Shown here piece by piece: positions 23,045 through 28,562 of a stretch of DNA of 28,562 nucleotides. This DNA is from Microscillaceae bacterium (GTDB lineage Bacteria > Bacteroidota > Bacteroidia > Cytophagales > Microscillaceae), in the NCBI GenBank assembly GCA_003483885.1, contig DMXI01000680.1, forward strand, positions 1-28,562, in the 5' to 3' direction. The notes below the pieces were generated by a model that did no database searches, was not told the DNA's origin, and saw nothing but the letters and a program-made list of their open reading frames with translations. Positions within the stretch are counted from its first letter, which is position 1. Every line of letters starts with the position of its first letter. A program made the position numbers and the translations under genes.

Positions 23045-25672
23045 ATGCCACAACTCACAAAACTTAGCCTGACCTTGCTATGGGTAATTGCTCTGATTCA
23101 ATTTGCCCATGGCCAACAAAAAGTAGATTCACTGAATAAATTATTGCAATCCGATATTGCCGATACCTTAAAAGCCAAGGTGTATCTGGATTTAGGAGAT
23201 GCGCACAGAAACGACTCTGTTATATTCCACGACTACCTCTATAAAGCCTTGAAATTATCTCAACGTATTGGTTATCAACGAGGAATTATTGATTTTCACA
23301 ATGATCGAGGCCTCTTTTTTAGACGGCGAGATAACTACAAACTAGCCATTGAAAATTATAAGAAAGCACTTGCCCTTAGTCAACAAATTAAAGATCAAAA
23401 ACGAGTTATAAATGCCTATAACAACTTAGGGGTAGCTTATGATTACTCCAATGATTTTCCTGTTGCCATTGAGCATTATCAAAAAGCGTTGAAACTTAGC
23501 CAGCAAATAGACTTTAAAGATGGAATCATCAGAGCGTATGACAACTTAGGGATTGTATACGAGATTATGGGAGAATCTAAAAAAGCGCTGGCCTATTATA
23601 AAAAAGCGCTGAATGTTGAACATCCTAATCGTAAAGCAACTTCTCTGGCTCCCAACTACCATAATATTGGAAATATTTATGATATCCTGGGTGATAATCT
23701 CAAGGCTATTGAATACTACCAAAAAGCAATCAAAATTGAGAAAAAATATCAACTTTGGTCAATGTTATCTAGAACTACCAGCAACCTGGGAGGGATATAT
23801 AGACAGTTGGGAAACTATATAAAAGCATTGGAGCACTATCAACAAGCCATAAAGCTTGACCAACAAGTAAAAAATAAGCGTAGCTTAGCTATAAATTATG
23901 GTAGTATAGGAATCGTTTACGAACATGATTTGCAGGATTATTCTGAGGCATTGAGCTATTATAAAAAAGCATTTTCACTGCAAAAAAGTATTGGTAACCA
24001 GCGAGGAATGGCTCACGTCCTGTCTAATATAGCCAATGTGCAACTTGCCTTAAAAAACTATAAAAACGCTTTAACATACCATAAGCAAGCCCTCGAGATA
24101 CACATCAAAGTCAAAGAAAAGGGTGGAGTAGCAAGTGCCCTCAACAATATAGGTAAAATACATCAAGCTCAAAAAGACTACTCAAAAGCCTTAAAGTATC
24201 TTCAACAGTCGCTCGAGCTCAAAAAGGAAGTTGGCGATAAATTGCAATTAGCCAATACCTACAACAACATCGGAGAAACTTATTTTTTATTAAAACAATA
24301 CGATCAAGCCTTAGATTTTTTGAATACAGGCAACGCCTTGGCTCAAAAAAAAGGGTATAAACAAGGTCTCAAACACGCAACTCTCTTGCTTGCCCAAACC
24401 CATGCCGCCCTTGGTAATTATAAAGTAGCTTATGAAAATCAGATACGTTTTACTCAACTCAGTGATAGCCTGCTTAATGCTGGTAATATCAAAAAAGTAG
24501 CACGTCTGGAAACAAGTTTTATCTATGAGAAAAAACAAGACTCCCTTCAAATAGTTCAAAGCAAGGAGAAGGCTATTTTGGCGGCTGATATTCGTCAACA
24601 AAAAACGGCACAGCGAGCCTTAGGATTGGGATTAGGACTATCAGCTTTATTGATCGTTACTTTGGCCTTATTTTATGTAAGCAAACGGCGTAGCAATCGT
24701 TTACTTTCGCTTACCAATGATCAATTGCTTGACCTGAGCACATTCAAACAACAAATGATGGGGATGATTGTACACGACCTCAAAAATCCGCTTAATTCTA
24801 TCATTGGCCTGTCTGAAAAACAACAGAACCCTCAGTTTTTTACAGCGATCAACCATTCGGGCAAGCGAATGCAGACCCTGATTATGAATATACTGGATGT
24901 ACAAAAGCTAGAAGAGAGCACTTTACCCCTCCGCAAAAGTGAGGTTTCGTTGGATGAGCTTTTGCAAGATGCCTTACAACAAGTGGAATTTATTGCGCAG
25001 GAAAAGAAACAAGCTATTACAGTTCAAACTATTGAACAACTATTAATAAGGGCAGATAGAGAGCTAATTACCCGAGTATTGCTGAATTTACTCACCAATG
25101 CGTCTAAATTTACCCCTCAAAACAGTACGATTCAGGTGCAAATTGAGGTACTAGATAACGATTTTTGTAAAGTAATGGTACAAGATAGCGGGGTGGGTAT
25201 TGCAACTGAACATCTAGAAGGGATATTTGATAAGTTTTATCAGGTAGAAACTAAAAACTCAGGTAGACTCCGCTCTACCGGATTAGGGCTCACATTTTGT
25301 AAACTGGCCATAGAGGCACACCACGGGCAAATTGGAGTACATTCAACCCTAGGCAAGGGCTCTACGTTTTGGTTTACACTCCCGCTTATTGGATCGCAAG
25401 ATGTTTCCGAACCCTTCAGCATGACTATCTCTCAGCAGCCACTTACCATGGAGGTATTGAATTTTACCCAAGAGGAATTGAACACGCTTCGTCCTGTTGC
25501 TCAACAAATTAATGCTTTTGACATTTTTGAGACAAGCAATATTGCCAATGCACTAAAAACGCTTCCTGATGAGACCAACCAAAATACGCTTTTGTGGAAA
25601 AAAGAAATAGAAGATACGTTGTATACTTATAACGAAGACAGGTTTCGAGAACTGATTGATTTGGTTTTATAA
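23045..25672 (+). CDS. Periplasmic TPR sensor histidine kinase
   Basis: An 875-residue membrane kinase. A signal peptide (residues 1-23, ending AHG) is followed by about ten TPR motifs between residues 84 and 455, many close to the form NLGxxYxxxxDYxxALxYYxKAL, which would lie in the periplasm and bind protein or peptide. A single membrane span at about 525-545 follows, then a short linker and the DHp helix VHDLKNPLNSII with His577. The ATPase domain has NLLTNASKFTP (Asn685), QDSGVGIA near 713-720 and GLGLTFCKL at 746-754. The final 70 residues (803-875) match the tail of the 7TMR-DISM kinase. It is probably a second input to the response regulator at 21318. A bidirectional terminator follows. 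Confidence 0.92.
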   Translation: MPQLTKLSLTLLWVIALIQFAHGQQKVDSLNKLLQSDIADTLKAKVYLDLGDAHRNDSVIFHDYLYKALKLSQRIGYQRGIIDFHNDRGLFFRRRDNYKLAIENYKKALALSQQIKDQKRVINAYNNLGVAYDYSNDFPVAIEHYQKALKLSQQIDFKDGIIRAYDNLGIVYEIMGESKKALAYYKKALNVEHPNRKATSLAPNYHNIGNIYDILGDNLKAIEYYQKAIKIEKKYQLWSMLSRTTSNLGGIYRQLGNYIKALEHYQQAIKLDQQVKNKRSLAINYGSIGIVYEHDLQDYSEALSYYKKAFSLQKSIGNQRGMAHVLSNIANVQLALKNYKNALTYHKQALEIHIKVKEKGGVASALNNIGKIHQAQKDYSKALKYLQQSLELKKEVGDKLQLANTYNNIGETYFLLKQYDQALDFLNTGNALAQKKGYKQGLKHATLLLAQTHAALGNYKVAYENQIRFTQLSDSLLNAGNIKKVARLETSFIYEKKQDSLQIVQSKEKAILAADIRQQKTAQRALGLGLGLSALLIVTLALFYVSKRRSNRLLSLTNDQLLDLSTFKQQMMGMIVHDLKNPLNSIIGLSEKQQNPQFFTAINHSGKRMQTLIMNILDVQKLEESTLPLRKSEVSLDELLQDALQQVEFIAQEKKQAITVQTIEQLLIRADRELITRVLLNLLTNASKFTPQNSTIQVQIEVLDNDFCKVMVQDSGVGIATEHLEGIFDKFYQVETKNSGRLRSTGLGLTFCKLAIEAHHGQIGVHSTLGKGSTFWFTLPLIGSQDVSEPFSMTISQQPLTMEVLNFTQEELNTLRPVAQQINAFDIFETSNIANALKTLPDETNQNTLLWKKEIEDTLYTYNEDRFRELIDLVL

Positions 25673-25700
25673 TAAGAAATCGTCTCAATTTTTAAAGATC

Positions 25701-25737
25701 AAAACGGGGATATCAATTCTGACATCCCCGTATTTTT
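25701..25737. terminator. Bidirectional terminator between kinase and aspartokinase genes
   Basis: ACGGGGAT (25704-25711) pairs perfectly with ATCCCCGT (25724-25731) around a 12-base loop. The plus strand continues ATTTTTAT, the minus strand TTTTG, so it can serve both convergent genes. Confidence 0.8.
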
Positions 25738-25742
25738 ATAAG

Positions 25743-27074
25743 CTATTGCTTCAAAAACAACCCTTCGTTCAAGGCGCCTAAGAAGCGTTCTTTGTCTTTA
25801 GTATCAATCAATAATGAGATATTATGTAAACTGGCTCCATAAGAAATCATTCGGATTGGAATCCCTTTCACTGCCTCGAATAAATCTACCGCCAAGCCAC
25901 TTTGACTATAAGGAAAATACCCTACCACACACACAATGGTTTGGTTTTCTTCTACTTCTATGGTAGCAATTTTCTTGATTTCTTCGGTTATTTCGTGTAA
26001 AAAGGTATCATCATCAATCGTCAACGATACGGCCACCTCTGAGGTCGTAATCATATCGATGGGCGTTTTGTACTGCTCAAACACCTCGAATATTTTGCGC
26101 AAAAATCCAAAAGCCAGTAGCATTCGGCTCGACTTGATCTTAATCGCTACAATATTGTCTTTAGCTGCTACTGCTTTCACCTGCTCTTGCTCATCTGGTA
26201 TTTCCCGAATAATGGTACCTTCTGCCTCGGGCTGCATGGTGTTTTTTAACCGTACCGGAATGTTGAATTTACGCGCAGGGTGGATAGTAGCCGGGTGTAA
26301 AATCTTAGCCCCAAAATAAGCCAACTCAGCAGCTTCTTCAAAAGACAGTTCAGCAATAGGGTAAGTTTTATCCACAATGCGTGGGTCGTTGTTGTGCATT
26401 CCATCTATGTCGGTCCATATTTGGATTTCGCTGGCCTGCAATGCCGCGCCCACCAAAGAAGCCGTAAAATCGCTTCCTCCACGTTTGAGGTTGTCTACTT
26501 CGTTGTTGGCGTTTTTACAAATGTATCCTTGTGTAATAAACAATGTACTGTCGGGATGCTGCGCTAATTCTTCCTTAATTTTTTGCTCTATTACTCCCAA
26601 ACGTGGCTCGTGAAACTCATCTACCCGCATAAAGTTAAGTGCCGAAATCAATACTCCAGGTACTTCTAACTCTACCAAATAGTTTTGAAACAACTTAGTA
26701 GAGAGTAACTCGCCTTGTGCCAACAATTCTCGCTCTTTTTTGAGCGTAAACCCTTCCCCTTCCATTTCGATGAGGGTTTCTATAAATCCAAAATGCGCCG
26801 CAATGATCTGTACTCCCTTCATGTAGGTCTCATCCTTTTTGTACAGTTCCTTGATAAACGCATCGTAGTGAGCACGAAGTTTTTCAATCTCAGTCATTGC
26901 CTCCTTTTTGCGAGAATGGGCCAAATGACCGGCAATGGTTACCAAACTATTGGTAGTACCCGACAAAGCCGACAACACTACTACCTTTTTTTCAGCATTG
27001 TTTATCAACTGGGCGATATGGTGCATACGCTCGGGTTTTCCTACCGAGGTGCCACCAAACTTTAGCACTTTCAT
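25743..27074 (-). CDS. lysC: Aspartate kinase, monofunctional
   Basis: Aspartokinase phosphorylates aspartate, the first step toward lysine, threonine, methionine and diaminopimelate for cell-wall synthesis. The 443 residues show the start MKVLKFGGTSVGKPERM, the kinase motifs LSALSGTTNSLV, GGSDFTASLVGAAL and WTDIDGMHNNDPRIV, and two C-terminal ACT domains (about 300-443) for allosteric control. The length fits a monofunctional enzyme without a homoserine dehydrogenase part. Whether lysine or threonine inhibits it cannot be read, so the symbol follows common use. It faces the TPR kinase gene across a bidirectional terminator and lies 99 bases after ribH on the same strand; no lysine riboswitch is visible in that gap. 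Confidence 0.93.
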   Translation of the reverse strand: MKVLKFGGTSVGKPERMHHIAQLINNAEKKVVVLSALSGTTNSLVTIAGHLAHSRKKEAMTEIEKLRAHYDAFIKELYKKDETYMKGVQIIAAHFGFIETLIEMEGEGFTLKKERELLAQGELLSTKLFQNYLVELEVPGVLISALNFMRVDEFHEPRLGVIEQKIKEELAQHPDSTLFITQGYICKNANNEVDNLKRGGSDFTASLVGAALQASEIQIWTDIDGMHNNDPRIVDKTYPIAELSFEEAAELAYFGAKILHPATIHPARKFNIPVRLKNTMQPEAEGTIIREIPDEQEQVKAVAAKDNIVAIKIKSSRMLLAFGFLRKIFEVFEQYKTPIDMITTSEVAVSLTIDDDTFLHEITEEIKKIATIEVEENQTIVCVVGYFPYSQSGLAVDLFEAVKGIPIRMISYGASLHNISLLIDTKDKERFLGALNEGLFLKQ

Positions 27075-27173
27075 TGTTGCGTAATTTTAGTTTTTCAGTT
27101 TGAAGAAATTTGATATTACTGGTGTTGGATTGCTTATGAATAGCCAAATGGCTAGACTGGTAGGTTGAGGCTT

Positions 27174-27650
27174 TTAAAAGCCCAACATTTTAATAGCCGT
27201 AATAGCAGCTTCGTCTCCTTTATTGCCATGTTTTCCTCCGGCTCGATCCAAAGCTTGTTGCTGGGTATCGGGAGTAAGCACCCCAAAAATCACAGGTTTG
27301 TTGTATTTAAGTGATACATCGGTAATGCCTTGCGCTACTGCCTGGGCAATAAAATCAAAATGACGGGTCTCGCCCTGAATAATACAACCAATGCAGATGA
27401 CTGCATCTATTTTAGGATCTTGGGCCATCCATTGCGCGCCCAGGCTCAATTCATAACTACCAGGTACTGTTTTTACTACAATATTATTTTCAACAGCTCC
27501 TTCTTTTTGCAAGGTTGCCAAGGTGCCATTGAGCAAGGCCCCAGTTACTTCTTCGTTCCACTCTGCCACTACAACGGCAAATCGTTTTTGACTAATGTCG
27601 GTCAAGTTTTTTTGAGAGTATTCACTCAGGTTTTTAAGAGATGATGCCAT
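27174..27650 (-). CDS. ribH: 6,7-dimethyl-8-ribityllumazine synthase
   Basis: Lumazine synthase makes the penultimate intermediate of riboflavin from the ribityl-aminouracil and 3,4-dihydroxybutanone 4-phosphate. The 158 residues carry FAVVVAEWNEEVT near 24-36, PGSYEL at 63-68, IGCIIQGETRHFDF at 87-100 with the catalytic His97, and RAGGKHGNKGDEAA at 136-149, the phosphate-binding helix. The family assembles as pentamers or icosahedral shells. I chose the ATG at 27650 (MASSLKNL); an upstream in-frame ATG at 27689 would add 13 residues not usual for the family. The gene follows the membrane TPR gene on the same strand, a gene order common in Bacteroidota, but a strong terminator lies between them. 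Confidence 0.95.
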   Translation of the reverse strand: MASSLKNLSEYSQKNLTDISQKRFAVVVAEWNEEVTGALLNGTLATLQKEGAVENNIVVKTVPGSYELSLGAQWMAQDPKIDAVICIGCIIQGETRHFDFIAQAVAQGITDVSLKYNKPVIFGVLTPDTQQQALDRAGGKHGNKGDEAAITAIKMLGF

Positions 27651-27697
27651 AATGACAAATATTAATTTAGTAAGTTTAGAATATACCAATAGGACAT

Positions 27698-27741
27698 AAA
27701 AAAAGGGTTGAAAAGTAGATAGCTCTACTTTTCAACCCTTT
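27698..27741 (-). terminator. Very strong terminator between the TPR gene and ribH
   Basis: The 18 bases at 27702-27719 pair perfectly with 27724-27741 around the loop TAGC. On the minus strand the T-run extends to 27698. It starts 20 bases after the stop of the TPR gene and would separate it from ribH, which then needs its own promoter in the short space before 27650. A weaker T-run on the plus strand is also present. Confidence 0.9.
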
Positions 27742-27761
27742 CTTGGTAATCAATTTTGCTA

Positions 27762-28541
27762 CTACTTCTGATTCTTTCCAGCTAAAAGTTTACCCTTATA
27801 TTTCTTCGCGTTATTGGCGTCCGATGCACTCGGATAATCGGCCAATAGACGATCGTAAGTAGCAATGGCAGCATCTACATTGTTTTGTAGCTCATATACC
27901 AAGGCCAACTTCATAAGATATGGAGGGGTAAAAAACTTGTTGGGTTTGTGATCAATTGCTTTTTTGTAGTAAAGCACAGCCTGATCGTATTGCTTAAGTT
28001 CTTGATAAGCATCACCGATCAATACGTTTGCACGTGCTTGAATCAACCAATCAGAAGTACTAAAACCTTTCAGGTTATCAATAGCTTCCTGGAATTTACC
28101 TTGTTTTAGGTAAACTACCCCAGCATAAAATTTCGCCAGTTTCCCGGCTTTGGTGCCAGAGTAATCAGAACTGATGGCTTTGGCTCCGGGAATGGTTCCG
28201 TACCCATTCAGTACTCTGTTCAGAGAATCTACTTCAAAATATCTTTGAGTGAACAACAGTTCTTCCTGTGCTTCACTTTCTTTGCCACTATTGATGGAAG
28301 TAATGATCGCGTATCCGGCTACCAATACGACTACCAAACCAAGGGCAATCATAATCAAACGACGATTTCTTTTGATAAAGGTCTCGGTACCTAATATGCG
28401 TTCCTGTAGAGTTTCCGCGTCTTCAAGATTTTCAAATATCTGAGTAGTTGTATCTCCGCCTCCTGTTGTTCCTTGTGCTTGGGGATTTTTTTTACCTTTA
28501 GAAGGTTTTGATTTTCTATTGGGTCTTTTATTTCCTGCCAT
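27762..28541 (-). CDS. Membrane-anchored TPR protein (YfgM-like)
   Basis: A 259-residue protein. A basic, glycine-rich cytoplasmic N-terminus (residues 1-55) is followed by one membrane span at about 62-82 (LIMIALGLVVVLVAGYAIIT) and a periplasmic domain with three to four TPR motifs (AKFYAGVVYLKQGKFQEAI, ANVLIGDAYQELKQYDQAV, LMKLALVYELQNNVDAAI). This plan matches YfgM-like ancillary proteins of the Sec/periplasmic chaperone network; a role in envelope protein handling is inference from that likeness. In Bacteroidota this gene commonly precedes ribH, as here. The ATG at 28541 gives the whole protein; its promoter lies at or beyond the right edge. Confidence 0.85.
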   Translation of the reverse strand: MAGNKRPNRKSKPSKGKKNPQAQGTTGGGDTTTQIFENLEDAETLQERILGTETFIKRNRRLIMIALGLVVVLVAGYAIITSINSGKESEAQEELLFTQRYFEVDSLNRVLNGYGTIPGAKAISSDYSGTKAGKLAKFYAGVVYLKQGKFQEAIDNLKGFSTSDWLIQARANVLIGDAYQELKQYDQAVLYYKKAIDHKPNKFFTPPYLMKLALVYELQNNVDAAIATYDRLLADYPSASDANNAKKYKGKLLAGKNQK

Positions 28542-28562
28542 TACTCAACACGTTTCTTTTTT

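Noticed and set aside
27127..27145. TAGCCA/TGGCTA palindrome between ribH and the aspartokinase gene
   Set aside because: It is a short symmetric stretch without a T-run; neither a terminator nor a riboswitch can be supported.
27164..27186. Near-perfect palindrome at the ribH stop as a terminator
   Set aside because: There is no T-run downstream on the minus strand and the symmetry leaves no room for a loop without losing the central pairs.

Overview
The window looks like a chromosomal segment of a member of the Bacteroidota, most probably a Cytophagales/Flammeovirga-type marine gliding bacterium. The reasons are the gene order L33 - DUF4295 - ftsY, promoter -7 elements of the TAnnTTTG type, PadR regulators paired with FtsX-type permeases that carry a permease prefix domain, periplasmic TPR histidine kinases, a response regulator with the Bacteroidota coiled-coil/LuxR-like output module, and a TPR gene just upstream of ribH. 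The genus is inference. I see no rRNA, tRNA, CRISPR array, transposase or phage gene.

Layout. 1-1708: translation and secretion housekeeping (rpmG, a 49-residue DUF4295 protein, ftsY), each block closed by a clear terminator. 1975-4933: PadR regulator plus a two-FtsX-domain ABC permease. 4936-5337: a gene-free convergent region made of two different tandem direct-repeat pairs. 5337-8153: a minus-strand operon of five genes (small membrane protein, two paralogous DUF2007-like proteins, GNAT acetyltransferase, HAD phosphatase-like protein). 8249-15748: a lipoprotein serine hydrolase whose start codon lies in a hairpin, followed closely by five tandem, partly overlapping paralogous genes for cytoplasmic LRR+TPR proteins. 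15810-16232: a small exported unknown on the minus strand. 16233-16979: a long AT-rich stretch without genes. 16980-18543: an ADP-ribosylglycohydrolase homologue with several altered active-site motifs and a small exported protein. 18817-25672: two histidine kinases with the same catalytic core and C-terminal tail but different sensory halves, with one response regulator and a small exported protein between them. 25743-28541: minus-strand aspartokinase, lumazine synthase (ribH) and a membrane-anchored TPR protein.

The best candidates for something undescribed are the five-gene LRR-TPR array, possibly one transcription unit with the serine hydrolase; the probable pseudoenzyme relative of the ADP-ribosylhydrolases; and the two-kinase/one-regulator cluster with its shared C-terminal tail and a long inverted repeat in front of the regulator. 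The tandem repeats at 4936-5337 and the nested stem-loop between rpmG and the DUF4295 gene are the most notable non-coding structures. All functions were assigned by reading motifs by eye; no database search was run.
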